Origin: Desulfobacteraceae bacterium
Lineage (GTDB): Bacteria; Desulfobacterota; Desulfobacteria; Desulfobacterales; JAABTS01
Assembly (NCBI GenBank): GCA_011389735.1
Contig: JAABTS010000001.1
Location: 31,326 to 95,325 of the forward strand
Direction of reading: 5' to 3'
DNA: 64,000 nt
Below the pieces are notes generated by a model. The model made no database searches. It saw nothing but the letters and a program-made list of their open reading frames with translations, and had not been told where the DNA came from. How positions within the stretch are numbered: the first letter of the stretch is position 1; the number at the start of each line of letters is the position of its first letter. The position numbers and the translations under genes are program-made. Positions 21,537 through 31,165 of the stretch are shown here, piece by piece.

Positions 21537-22736
21537 ATGCATGATAATGAGCTGCAATTCAAATATTTTTTATATTCAGACGCCCATTCGGTAACCGAAC
21601 CCGGCGACGAATGGAATTCACCGCTCAAACTGGAGCGTCGCCCCGGTCGGAGAACCGGAAGACCGGTTACCCTGGGCGACTATTTTACAGCGTCCCGCAA
21701 ATTCCTCGAATCCGTCGATCTTGAAAAAATCATGAAAGAAGTCAGAGGGGGGGAAGGAGTTCTCTCCGATACGGACCACATCGAATCTATTCAAATCCGT
21801 CTTGAAAAACACGGCGCCTTTTACCATCCTTCGCGGATTGCAATCAGTCCGAAAAACGCAGCATCTCCTTTCATGTTGAATGTCGCTGTTTCCGAATCCG
21901 GGCTTGGCTGTATCAAACGGGAATTTTCCTTACTGAACAGGCTTTACAAAAACTATCCGGTTCATTTCATTCCTTGCGTATACGCTGAGAGCGAGGCGTC
22001 ATGCCTTGACGGGCGAGGCTTCGAAATGTTTTTAGGAGAATGGTTCGAAGGCTTCAGCGAGTTTCATATTACGGAAACATCAGATGGAAAATCCGTCATA
22101 GGCGTTTGGGATTCCCGAAAAGGTTTGGTGCTCCTGCCGGATTGGGAATGCGAAAAAATTTATGAGCAGGCGGCGATGATTCACACCTATTATTTTGACA
22201 TTATCTCTTTTGAACGGATTCATCCCTGGCATCACGCCGCGGGGGATTTTATCGTTCATGAGACGGATGAAGGTCCTGAGCTGCGTCTTGTCACCGTCCG
22301 CGATTATACTCCCATGATTGTTGAACCCGCCGAAATCAACGAATCGGTTGTACTGGCGGCGCTGCTCATGTTTTTTGTAGATCTTTCAATCCGCATGCGT
22401 CTGGACCGGATAAACGGCGACGGGGCCATAGCATGGGCTCCGGATTCCGCTGTTCAAGGCACGGTCAATGGATTTTATAAAGGGCTTGATCTTAAACGGG
22501 AAACGGGACTGTATCCGGATCAATCTCTTGAAATAGCTTTCCACCATTATATTTCTCAATGCGCTCTTCATGATTTTCATGAGATTGCGCAAAGCATCAT
22601 TGAAACATATTCGGATTCAATGTCCGACATTGAGTTCATTCAGAGCCGCTTGACGGATCATCTTTTTATTCTATATGAATCCGTTCAAAAAGATGCGGCC
22701 GAAAGGATTAATACCTTTTTTATTGACAAAGAGTGA
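21537..22736 (+). CDS. Conserved-looking hypothetical protein upstream of dsrAB
   Basis: 399-aa ORF, codirectional with TPR gene and dsrAB; no family recognised. Confidence 0.7.
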   Translation: MHDNELQFKYFLYSDAHSVTEPGDEWNSPLKLERRPGRRTGRPVTLGDYFTASRKFLESVDLEKIMKEVRGGEGVLSDTDHIESIQIRLEKHGAFYHPSRIAISPKNAASPFMLNVAVSESGLGCIKREFSLLNRLYKNYPVHFIPCVYAESEASCLDGRGFEMFLGEWFEGFSEFHITETSDGKSVIGVWDSRKGLVLLPDWECEKIYEQAAMIHTYYFDIISFERIHPWHHAAGDFIVHETDEGPELRLVTVRDYTPMIVEPAEINESVVLAALLMFFVDLSIRMRLDRINGDGAIAWAPDSAVQGTVNGFYKGLDLKRETGLYPDQSLEIAFHHYISQCALHDFHEIAQSIIETYSDSMSDIEFIQSRLTDHLFILYESVQKDAAERINTFFIDKE

Positions 22737-22878
22737 GTTTTTTCTATAATTGGCTCTTTAAAATTATTGAAATATGGTCAATATCGACAACGATTCGAGA
22801 GGAGGTGGCTTAGAGCGCATAAATTCGTAGGTCAATTTCCCTTTAGGTAATTAAACTAACAAGATGGAGGTAAAGACA

Positions 22879-24192
22879 ATGGCAAAACATGAAACCCCGT
22901 TGTTGGATCAGCTCGAAACCGGACCCTGGCCGAGTTTTGTGACCGATTTGAAACGGGAGGCCGAATCAAGGGCGAAAAATGAAAAGGGCATTGAATACCA
23001 GATACCGCAGGATGTTTGTGAAGACCTCCTGGGGGTGCTCGAACTTTCATTCAAACATGGCAGGACTCACTGGAAGCACGGCGGGATCGTAGGCGTTTTC
23101 GGTTACGGCGGCGGAGTTATCGGCCGTTATTGCGACCAACCGGAACAGTTTCCCGGCGTCGCTCACTTTCACACCATGCGAATCAATCAGCCTGGTGGAA
23201 AATTTTATACGACCGAATATTTAAAAGATCTCTGTGATCTTTGGGAATTCCGCGGAAGCGGAATCACCAATATGCACGGATCAACCGGAGACATCATCTT
23301 CCTGGGAACGACCACTCCGCAATTGGAAGAGATCTTCTATGAACTCACCCATAAATACAATCAGGATCTGGGCGGTTCCGGTTCAAACCTGAGAACGCCT
23401 TCCGATTGTATCGGTTCGGCTCGCTGTGAATATTCATGCTATGATACACAAGCGATTTGCTACACCCTGACGCAGGAATACCAGGACGAGCTGCATCGCC
23501 CGGCGTTTCCGTACAAGTTTAAGTTTAAGTTCGACGGATGCCCTAATTGCTGCGTTGCGTCCATCGCCCGGGCCGATATTTCCTTCATTGGGACATGGCG
23601 GGATGATATCCGGATCGACCAGGAAGCCGTAAAGGCTTATGTAGGACAGGAACTGAAACCCAACGGCGGTTCGCATACCGGCCGTGACTGGGGCCCGTTC
23701 GATATCCAGAAAGAAGTGGTCGATCTGTGTCCGACGAAGTGCATGAAATATGAAAACGATAAGCTGGCCATCAACAACAAGGAATGCACACGGTGTATGC
23801 ATTGTATCAACGTGATGCCGAGAGCTTTGAGAATCGGTAACGACAGAGGCTGTTCCTTGCTAGTGGGCGCAAAGGCGCCTATTCTGGACGGGGCTCAGAT
23901 GGGATCGCTTCTGGTTCCGTTTATAAAAGTCGAAGAACCCTATGATGAAATCAAGGAAGTCATCGAAGCGATTTGGGATTGGTGGATGGAAGAAGGCAAG
24001 AACCGGGAACGCCTCGGCGAGCTGATCAAGCGTCAGGGTTTTCAAAAGCTGCTGGAAATGACAAACATCAAGCCTGTGGCGCAGCATGTACAAGAGCCGC
24101 GAACCAACCCCTACATTTTCTGGAAAGAAGATGAAGTGGAGGGTGGATTTGAGCGTGACATTAATGAATTCAGAAAATATCATCAAAGATAG
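22879..24192 (+). CDS. dsrA: Dissimilatory (bi)sulfite reductase alpha subunit
   Basis: MAKHETPLLDQLETGPWPSFVTDLKREA, CEYSCYDTQ, FKFDGCPNCCVASIARADISFIGTW; RBS ATGGAGG. Confidence 0.98.
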   Translation: MAKHETPLLDQLETGPWPSFVTDLKREAESRAKNEKGIEYQIPQDVCEDLLGVLELSFKHGRTHWKHGGIVGVFGYGGGVIGRYCDQPEQFPGVAHFHTMRINQPGGKFYTTEYLKDLCDLWEFRGSGITNMHGSTGDIIFLGTTTPQLEEIFYELTHKYNQDLGGSGSNLRTPSDCIGSARCEYSCYDTQAICYTLTQEYQDELHRPAFPYKFKFKFDGCPNCCVASIARADISFIGTWRDDIRIDQEAVKAYVGQELKPNGGSHTGRDWGPFDIQKEVVDLCPTKCMKYENDKLAINNKECTRCMHCINVMPRALRIGNDRGCSLLVGAKAPILDGAQMGSLLVPFIKVEEPYDEIKEVIEAIWDWWMEEGKNRERLGELIKRQGFQKLLEMTNIKPVAQHVQEPRTNPYIFWKEDEVEGGFERDINEFRKYHQR

Positions 24193-24198
24193 GGAGGA

Positions 24199-25353
24199 AT
24201 GACCATGGCTTTTGTATCTTCAGGTTATAATCCTGACAAACCGATGGAAAACAGAATTACCGATATAGGACCAAAACATTACGAAGCGTTCTATCCGCCG
24301 GTGATCAAGAAAAATAAGGGAAAATGGCTTTATCACGAAATTATTGAACCCGGCGTGCTGGTGCATAAAGCGGAATCCGGGGACGAATGTTATTCGGTCA
24401 GAGTCGGAGGGGCTCGTCTGATGAGCGTGTCCCATATTCGCGAGATTTGCGAAATAGCCGACAAACACTGTGACGGATACCTTCGCTTCACCACCAGAAA
24501 CAATATTGAATTCATGGTTGACAGCAAGGACAAAGTCGAACCCCTGAAACAGGATCTGTTGAGCCGTAAACAACAAGGGGGTTGTTACAAGTTTCCTGTC
24601 GGCGGAACCGGCGCAGGCGTCACCAACATCATTCATACCCAGGGCTGGATTCATTGCCACACCCCGGCTACCGACGCTTCGGGGCCGGTCAAAGCCACCA
24701 TGGACGTTTTGTTCGACGATTTTACCAACATGAGACTTCCGGCGCAGCTTAGAGTTTCTCTGGCTTGCTGCTTGAACATGTGCGGCGCTGTTCATTGTTC
24801 GGATATCGCGATTTTGGGATATCATCGTAAACCGCCGATGCTGGATCATGAATATCTGGACAAGATGTGCGAAATTCCTTTGGCGATCGCCGCATGTCCG
24901 ACTGCGGCGATCAAGCCGGCGAAAGTGGAATTGCCCAATGGTGAAACCGTAAAGAGCGTCGCGGTCAACAATGACCGTTGTATGTTCTGTGGTAACTGCT
25001 ATACCATGTGTCCCTCGATGCCCCTGGCCGACACCGAAGGCGACGGTATCGTTATAATGGCGGGCGGTAAAGTATCCAACAGAATTTCCGCTCCTAAATT
25101 CTCCAAGGTGGTAGTCGCTTTCTTGCCCAATGAGGCTCCTCGTTGGCCGAGTACGACTTCCTGCATCAAGAATATCGTGGAAGCTTACGCCAAGGGCGCC
25201 AATAAATATGAACGTCTGGGCGAATGGGCCGAAAGAATCGGATGGGAACGGTTCTTTGAAAAATGTGAGCTGGAATTCACGCATCATTTGATCGATGATT
25301 TCCGTGATCCTGCATACAACACATGGCGCCAGACAAGCCAGTTCAAGTTCTAA
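24199..25353 (+). CDS. dsrB: Dissimilatory (bi)sulfite reductase beta subunit
   Basis: [74 protein letters not shown]. Confidence 0.98.
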   Translation: MTMAFVSSGYNPDKPMENRITDIGPKHYEAFYPPVIKKNKGKWLYHEIIEPGVLVHKAESGDECYSVRVGGARLMSVSHIREICEIADKHCDGYLRFTTRNNIEFMVDSKDKVEPLKQDLLSRKQQGGCYKFPVGGTGAGVTNIIHTQGWIHCHTPATDASGPVKATMDVLFDDFTNMRLPAQLRVSLACCLNMCGAVHCSDIAILGYHRKPPMLDHEYLDKMCEIPLAIAACPTAAIKPAKVELPNGETVKSVAVNNDRCMFCGNCYTMCPSMPLADTEGDGIVIMAGGKVSNRISAPKFSKVVVAFLPNEAPRWPSTTSCIKNIVEAYAKGANKYERLGEWAERIGWERFFEKCELEFTHHLIDDFRDPAYNTWRQTSQFKF

Positions 25354-25427
25354 CAAGAACAATCAAACAGGCGGGGAAGGTTTTCGTTCGATGACGAATC
25401 TTTCCCCGCCGGAAATCGAGGCGAAAT

Positions 25428-25667
25428 ATGGAATACGAAGAAGCAAAAACGAAGGTCGTAGAGGAACTGACCAAAAAGCAGAAAACCAAATCAAAATTTT
25501 ATTTCAATGACTTGTCCAAAATCCTGGAAATGAAACCCAGGGAGGCGAAGAAGATTGTAAATAAGCTTGTCGAGGAAGGTGTTCTGGAGTACTGGTCAAG
25601 TGGAAGTACGTCCATGTACGGTCTTAAAGGCACCGGAAAGCAAGCCGGCGCCGAGCACGAAGGGTAA
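25428..25667 (+). CDS. dsrD: DsrD winged-helix protein
   Basis: MEYEEAKTKVVEELTKKQKTKSKFYFNDLSKILEMKPREAKKIVNKLVEEGVLEYWSSGSTSMYGLKG, directly after dsrB. Confidence 0.95.
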   Translation: MEYEEAKTKVVEELTKKQKTKSKFYFNDLSKILEMKPREAKKIVNKLVEEGVLEYWSSGSTSMYGLKGTGKQAGAEHEG

Positions 25668-25742
25668 TTACCCTGTCACGATCAATGGCCTTGACGGCGC
25701 TGACGACTATTCCCGGATTGGAAACAGCCGCTCTCTGAAACG

Positions 25743-27185
25743 ATGCAGCCTATGAAACCGGGAACAATCATGATCTCCGCGCTCAGAGGCGGCTCCGGGA
25801 AGACATTGATATCCATTGGAATCGTCTCCGCCTGGCGCGAGTCGGAGAAATCGGTCGCCGCTTTTAAAAAGGGCCCTGATTATATTGATGCGGGCTGGCT
25901 TGCTGTTGCAGCAGGCCGGCCATGTTATAATTTAGATACTTTCCTCATTTCCCCGCCAAAAATTGAGCATTCGTTTCACAGCCGTTCCAAAAATATCGAT
26001 TTCGCCCTCATTGAGGGAAACCGCGGGTTGTACGACGGTTTCGAACTGGAAGGAACCACGAGTACCGCTGAGCTGTCCAAACTGATCGACGCTCCGGTTG
26101 TTTTATGCCTGGATTGCACCAAATCCACCAGAACAATGGCGGCGATCGTGCTTGGATGTCTTCGTTTCGATCCAGGCGTAAGAATCGAGGGGGTTGTTTT
26201 AAATCGTGTGGCGGGGTCACGCCATGAAACGATATTGACGAAAAGTATTGAACACCACTGCGGTGTGTCTGTTGTAGGAGCGTTGCCCAAGCTGGATGAG
26301 CAATATTTTCCTGAAAGACACATGGGGCTTGTGCCGGCTCCGGAACATCGATGGGCCGTAGAAACGGTTGATAAAATGGCCGGTCTCGCTACTAAATATC
26401 TGAATTTATCGGCTATTGAAAGTATCGCTTCGTCCGGTGGAAAGCCCGGTTCCGCGCCGTCGGCCGCTGTTGCTGCAACTGAATCCAGCGAGAAACCGGA
26501 CACCCCGATAACGTGCGGTTCCTCTACAAACGTTCGAATCGCCGTGTTGAAAGATTCGGCGTTCCAGTTCTATTATCCGGAAAATATCGAGGCTCTGGCT
26601 GAACAAGGAGCTGAAATTGAATATGTCAGTCCGATATCCGATAAAACATTGCCGCCTGTGGACGCCCTATATATTGGAGGCGGTTTTCCTGAAACCCACG
26701 CCCGGGAGCTTATGGAAAACAGAGGGTTCAAGGAACGAATAAAATCCTGCGCCGAAGAAGGGATGCCGGTTTATGCGGAATGCGGGGGGCTGATGTACCT
26801 GGGAAAAGAGCTTGTTCTGAACGGCGTTGCATATCCGATGACGGGCGTCTTTAATCTGGCATTCGGCTTTTCGAAAAGGCCCAAGGGTCATGGATACACG
26901 ATTTCCAGAGTAATTCGCGAAAATCCTTACTTTAAACAAGGCGGCGAAATCAGAGGCCATGAATTTCATTATTCGAGCGTTTTATCATGGACGGGCCGTG
27001 AAGCGAAGTTTGCGTTTTTGATGGATCGCGGAACAGGTATCGCCGAAGGGAAGGACGGGCTGTTGTATAAAAACGTTTTTGCGACTTACGTGCATATTCA
27101 CGCCCTGGGGTCTCCGGAATGGGCGTTATCGCTTGTAAGGGAGGCGAAGCGGTTTAAAACCAAAAAACGATTATCCTCTCATTGA
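25743..27185 (+). CDS. dsrN: Cobyrinate a,c-diamide synthase family (DsrN/CbiA-like)
   Basis: RGGSGKTLISIGI, FKKGPDYIDAGW, glutamine amidotransferase YIGGGFPETHA and AECGGLMYLGK; position after dsrABD. Confidence 0.88.
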   Translation: MQPMKPGTIMISALRGGSGKTLISIGIVSAWRESEKSVAAFKKGPDYIDAGWLAVAAGRPCYNLDTFLISPPKIEHSFHSRSKNIDFALIEGNRGLYDGFELEGTTSTAELSKLIDAPVVLCLDCTKSTRTMAAIVLGCLRFDPGVRIEGVVLNRVAGSRHETILTKSIEHHCGVSVVGALPKLDEQYFPERHMGLVPAPEHRWAVETVDKMAGLATKYLNLSAIESIASSGGKPGSAPSAAVAATESSEKPDTPITCGSSTNVRIAVLKDSAFQFYYPENIEALAEQGAEIEYVSPISDKTLPPVDALYIGGGFPETHARELMENRGFKERIKSCAEEGMPVYAECGGLMYLGKELVLNGVAYPMTGVFNLAFGFSKRPKGHGYTISRVIRENPYFKQGGEIRGHEFHYSSVLSWTGREAKFAFLMDRGTGIAEGKDGLLYKNVFATYVHIHALGSPEWALSLVREAKRFKTKKRLSSH

Positions 27186-27352
27186 AACGGCATTTTATGA
27201 GCCGATTCAATATATCGCCTCCCGGAAACACATTTTTACCGTGTCGCCGATCTGAGGGATGGATCGAATTGTTCCGTATCCGCCGTTTTTGTGATTTAAT
27301 TTCCTAAAAAGTTTAAAAAATCAAATATTTTTGATTGAACAGGAATATCCAT

Positions 27353-28186
27353 ATGCCTTTATTTACTGTCGATCCTGATTTATGTAGCCGCGACGGTGTT
27401 TGTATCGATGAATGCCCGGTAAGAATCATTCGGCGCAAAGACGCCGGTTCACCACCCGAACCCGTCAATGGCGCCGAATCGGTTTGTATTAGCTGCGGCC
27501 ATTGTGTGGCGGTTTGTTCGTCCGGAGCGTTAGTTCATAAAATGATGGATCCAAAAGATTGTCCGCCGGTAAAAAGAGAGTTCCGGCTCACTCCGGAACA
27601 CGCTGAACATTTTCTGCGTGCGCGCCGTTCCATAAGAACCTACAACGCGGAACCCGCAGACAGAGAAATATTGAAACGTATTATTCAAATTGCATCCCAC
27701 GCTCCTTCCGGCCACAATCGGCAACCGGTAAGCTGGTTTGTCATTTATGACAGGGGAGAGGTGCGGCAGTTTTCGAATCAAGTGATTGATTGGATGAAAT
27801 ACATGCTGAAAGAAAATCCGGGCTATGCTGATTCCAAAAACATGGATATGCTTGTTCGGATTTATGAATCCGGCGATGATATCATTCTACGCGGAGCGCC
27901 TCACCTGATTATAGCTCATGCCCCGGAAATGGAACTCGAACCCTCGGCGCCTCCTGCATGCGTCATAGCCATGGCCTATCTGGAACTTGCCGCCGTGTCT
28001 TTCGGATTAGGAACCTGTTGGGCGGGATACTTCAAAGAAGCCGCTCAATCATGGGAACCTATCAAAACAGCCCTGGATTTACCCGACGGCCAAATTGTTT
28101 ACGGCGCTATGATGATAGGATATCCCAAATATAAATACCACAGATTGCCGTTGCGGAATGAACCTCGAATTACCTGGAGCCTGTAA
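27353..28186 (+). CDS. Nitroreductase with N-terminal 2x[4Fe-4S] ferredoxin domain
   Basis: CSRDGVCIDECP, CISCGHCVAVC, RRSIRTYNAEPADREILKRIIQIASHAPSGHNRQPV. Confidence 0.92.
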   Translation: MPLFTVDPDLCSRDGVCIDECPVRIIRRKDAGSPPEPVNGAESVCISCGHCVAVCSSGALVHKMMDPKDCPPVKREFRLTPEHAEHFLRARRSIRTYNAEPADREILKRIIQIASHAPSGHNRQPVSWFVIYDRGEVRQFSNQVIDWMKYMLKENPGYADSKNMDMLVRIYESGDDIILRGAPHLIIAHAPEMELEPSAPPACVIAMAYLELAAVSFGLGTCWAGYFKEAAQSWEPIKTALDLPDGQIVYGAMMIGYPKYKYHRLPLRNEPRITWSL

Positions 28187-28251
28187 ATGATGAAAATCTT
28201 GCTTGACAAACGCAAAATTGATCTGGTATATAAAAGCCTGCTTTTTGATTC

Positions 28252-28323
28252 AGGCACGTAGCTCAGGGGGAGAGCGCTACCCTGACACGGTAGAAGTCGT
28301 TGGTTCAAATCCAATCGTGCCTA
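28252..28323 (+). tRNA. tRNA-Val (anticodon GAC)
   Basis: AGGCACG...CGTGCCT acceptor; CTACC-CTGACAC-GGTAG anticodon arm; GGTTCAAATCC T-arm; preceded by TTGACA (28203) and TATATA (28227) promoter-like boxes. Confidence 0.93.
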
Positions 28324-28335
28324 CTCAATAAAATC

Positions 28336-28375
28336 AAGCGGTTATGCTTTTCACCATAACCGCTTTTTTGTTTTT
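28336..28375 (+). terminator. Rho-independent terminator after tRNA-Val
   Basis: AAGCGGTTATG-cttttca-CCATAACCGCTT followed by T-rich tract. Confidence 0.9.
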
Positions 28376-28472
28376 ACGGCCTGGTGAACGCCCATATTGC
28401 GAGCGAATTTCCAAATATAGCCTTGTGAAATTTAATTTCTGAAAACCTGTAGCGCCATCCATTCGTTTTCGT

Positions 28473-31160
28473 TCAACTCTTGCTCGGGTAAACCTGCATC
28501 AGCGCAATCACCGCAGAAAACCCCAACCCTCCTACGAATCCTAAGATCAACACTATTTTGGTATAAAACGGAATAAGGTCCGCCGGTATGGACAGGTTCG
28601 GAAAAGAACTCAGAATAAAATGCACTATCACGGGAAATAGAATCATGGCGATGAAACAATTGACCGCCTGTATAATGCAATACACTTTAAGCAGTGTGAT
28701 TCCGAACTCACTTAATTTCCCTTTGATTTCCTGTTCTTCCAATGCGCGATCGATCGTTTCAAAAGCGGGCTTCTGCTTATCAATAATCTCCAGGGCGTTT
28801 GAAAAGGAGTTGGTTTTTTCGGACAGCACAAGGAATTTGGCGTTCACGACATCCGTTTGCAGTTTGTGAATATCGGATAGGAGTTGCTCCGACGTTTCCG
28901 GGTAGGAGATGGCTTCGATTTTTATGATCCGGACCGCGCATTTATCAATCAATTCATTGAGTGAACGAAGAATCCGCCGTTTCCGATCTTCTTTATACCG
29001 CTTGATTTTTACCGCCAAATCGTCTGCCGCCGCCGATGCTTCATGATATCCGGAAAAGCTTTTTTTCTCACGCAAGCTTTTGATTGTTGAAAGTTCCTGA
29101 TAAAATTCTCTTGGGGATTCAGAGGGTTTCATAACTGTATCGACGTTCCGGACAAGATCCGCCGCCTCGTCCAGTTTAATATCGAGTCTCTGAAGGGCCA
29201 GACCTAAAAGGTATGTCAATTCAGCTTGAATACTCCGGTCGTAAGGCGTGAGCGACGGGTCGAGAAGGGCGATGGTGAAGAATTCCGGATGCGCGCCGAC
29301 GAGGGTTTCCAGATCGGATTCGGCCGAATCCGTCATACCTTGTTGAAATTTAAGCCGTATTCGAAAATATTCGGCTTCGGGACAATAGCGGACGGCGCTT
29401 AACACCTTCGCCAGTTCTTTTTCAGCGGATATAAGGTCTCCGCCGAGTTCTTCGATTCTGAAAATCAACAGATGAACGAGGGCTTTTTGAAGACTGGTTT
29501 CAGCGAAAATAAGCGCTTGCCGGAAAGTTTGCAAGGCCCTTTCAATGTCGTTTTTTTCAACCAAAACCAGGCCCAGCGCACAGTGCAGCCCAAAATTATA
29601 CGGATAATGATGAATCGCCGCTTCAATCCGACTTTCAATGTCGTTTGCATCTTCGACCTTTAAGCATTCATTGGCCGGATGGTTTCCGGCGTACGAATCG
29701 CCTTTTCGAAGATCATCCCAATTGTTTTGATCCGACGACCAGACCGCCTGACAAAATCGGCGTTGAAAAACAAGGTTAATGTCGAAAAAGGCCCGATAAG
29801 CGATATTATCCAATAGATCAGAGTTTTTATGGCCGTCGGCGGAGCGGTTCAAAACGTGAAACCATAATTTATTCATTTCATCGATATCGTTTCGAGACAA
29901 TTCCTGAATGGCTGCATATGACGCTTTTTCCAGGCGTTTGGAGGGACAATCGACAGCGAAATGATCTTTTCCGCTACAAAAAAAGCATGGGGAATGTTTT
30001 CCTTTTAAAATCGCGTGCCGATAATTGAAAAGTGAGTCTTCCTTTTTGGAGGGGCTGTCTTCCGGATTTATTCGGTGATAAGTTCGACCTGCCTTCTTGT
30101 CGTTACCATAAACGAGGCGGGGAGACAAATCCCATGCCCTATCGAGGCCCGCCGCCGCTTTGGCTGAAATAAAAACGGTTTCCGGTTCCAGTGGTAATTC
30201 ACCGTTCTGATGGCTAACGAGATTGAAAGAGGCTTCGCCTTCTATTTCAGATCGGCGGAGTATTATCAACGCCAATGGAATAAAGGGGGAGTCAATCCTG
30301 CTGAGACACCGGTCGCGCAATCGTTTGAGGAAATCCTGGCCGAATTCCGCGGCATACTGCGCCCCCTGCATATCCAAACGAACAAACGGTTCTTCATCTT
30401 CTCCCTTCGCCTGACGCTTCAAAATGGAATGATGCTCAAAAAGGTCTTCGTCATTTTGTATTTCCGACCAAAGGCGCCGGAATTTATCGCATCCAAGATG
30501 AAACAAGGGCGTCAGGAGCATGAGCGCAGTGTAGTCGTTATTCGTCTCCGCAGACGGCATGCCTTCAAAAACGAGTTGATATAGAGGGATATCCGGATCA
30601 ACCGATTGGGCTCCGGGTGAAACCGAAACGGCGTTCAGTTCAAGTTCTTGAATTTGGTTTTTTATTTCGTGGTACAAAGGATCGGTAATCCAGACGCCTC
30701 CGCCGGGGGACACAACCGACAAAACGCCGATACAGAAGGATACGGCGCCGCCGACGGCTTCCTGATCTTCGACATGCACATTTCCATAATGTATGGCGAT
30801 TCTCATGCGAACATCGCTGTAACAAGGATTTTCTTCTATTGAATGATTAAACGCTTTTACCATTGAGATCCCTGATACAACGGATTTTACAGGATCGTTA
30901 AAAACAGCCAGCAAGGTTTCGCCGATAGATTCGAAAATACGTCCGTCTTCGGATGTAACCGCTTCCGTCGCGATCTTTCTGAATGTCTCCGAAAATTCGA
31001 TTCTGTTCTCGATCTTCGCTTTGGGGCGACGATTTCGGACGCCCGTCAGATCCGCCGTCAGAACAGCGGCTAATTGAAATTCAGACGGTACGGAAGATGT
31101 ATTCCCGGCGCTTCTTTTCAGATAGTATAAATCTTTAATCGAAATGGGATTGGAATTCAT
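28473..31160 (-). CDS. Membrane protein: class III cyclase-like domain + CCHC zinc knuckle + TPR-like region + C-terminal TM pair (paralog 1)
   Basis: LTADLTGVRNR...GRIFESIGETLLAVFN...MRIAIHYGNVHVED (cyclase-like); CFFCSGKDHFAVDC; helical repeats; two hydrophobic helices at C-terminus. Confidence 0.7.
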   Translation of the reverse strand: MNSNPISIKDLYYLKRSAGNTSSVPSEFQLAAVLTADLTGVRNRRPKAKIENRIEFSETFRKIATEAVTSEDGRIFESIGETLLAVFNDPVKSVVSGISMVKAFNHSIEENPCYSDVRMRIAIHYGNVHVEDQEAVGGAVSFCIGVLSVVSPGGGVWITDPLYHEIKNQIQELELNAVSVSPGAQSVDPDIPLYQLVFEGMPSAETNNDYTALMLLTPLFHLGCDKFRRLWSEIQNDEDLFEHHSILKRQAKGEDEEPFVRLDMQGAQYAAEFGQDFLKRLRDRCLSRIDSPFIPLALIILRRSEIEGEASFNLVSHQNGELPLEPETVFISAKAAAGLDRAWDLSPRLVYGNDKKAGRTYHRINPEDSPSKKEDSLFNYRHAILKGKHSPCFFCSGKDHFAVDCPSKRLEKASYAAIQELSRNDIDEMNKLWFHVLNRSADGHKNSDLLDNIAYRAFFDINLVFQRRFCQAVWSSDQNNWDDLRKGDSYAGNHPANECLKVEDANDIESRIEAAIHHYPYNFGLHCALGLVLVEKNDIERALQTFRQALIFAETSLQKALVHLLIFRIEELGGDLISAEKELAKVLSAVRYCPEAEYFRIRLKFQQGMTDSAESDLETLVGAHPEFFTIALLDPSLTPYDRSIQAELTYLLGLALQRLDIKLDEAADLVRNVDTVMKPSESPREFYQELSTIKSLREKKSFSGYHEASAAADDLAVKIKRYKEDRKRRILRSLNELIDKCAVRIIKIEAISYPETSEQLLSDIHKLQTDVVNAKFLVLSEKTNSFSNALEIIDKQKPAFETIDRALEEQEIKGKLSEFGITLLKVYCIIQAVNCFIAMILFPVIVHFILSSFPNLSIPADLIPFYTKIVLILGFVGGLGFSAVIALMQVYPSKS

Positions 31161-31165
31161 ATTGA

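Noticed and set aside
24220-25362. 380-aa ORF antisense to dsrB
   Set aside because: Exact shadow of dsrB codon structure; low-complexity-free but no recognisable domain, no RBS, and dsrB is certain.
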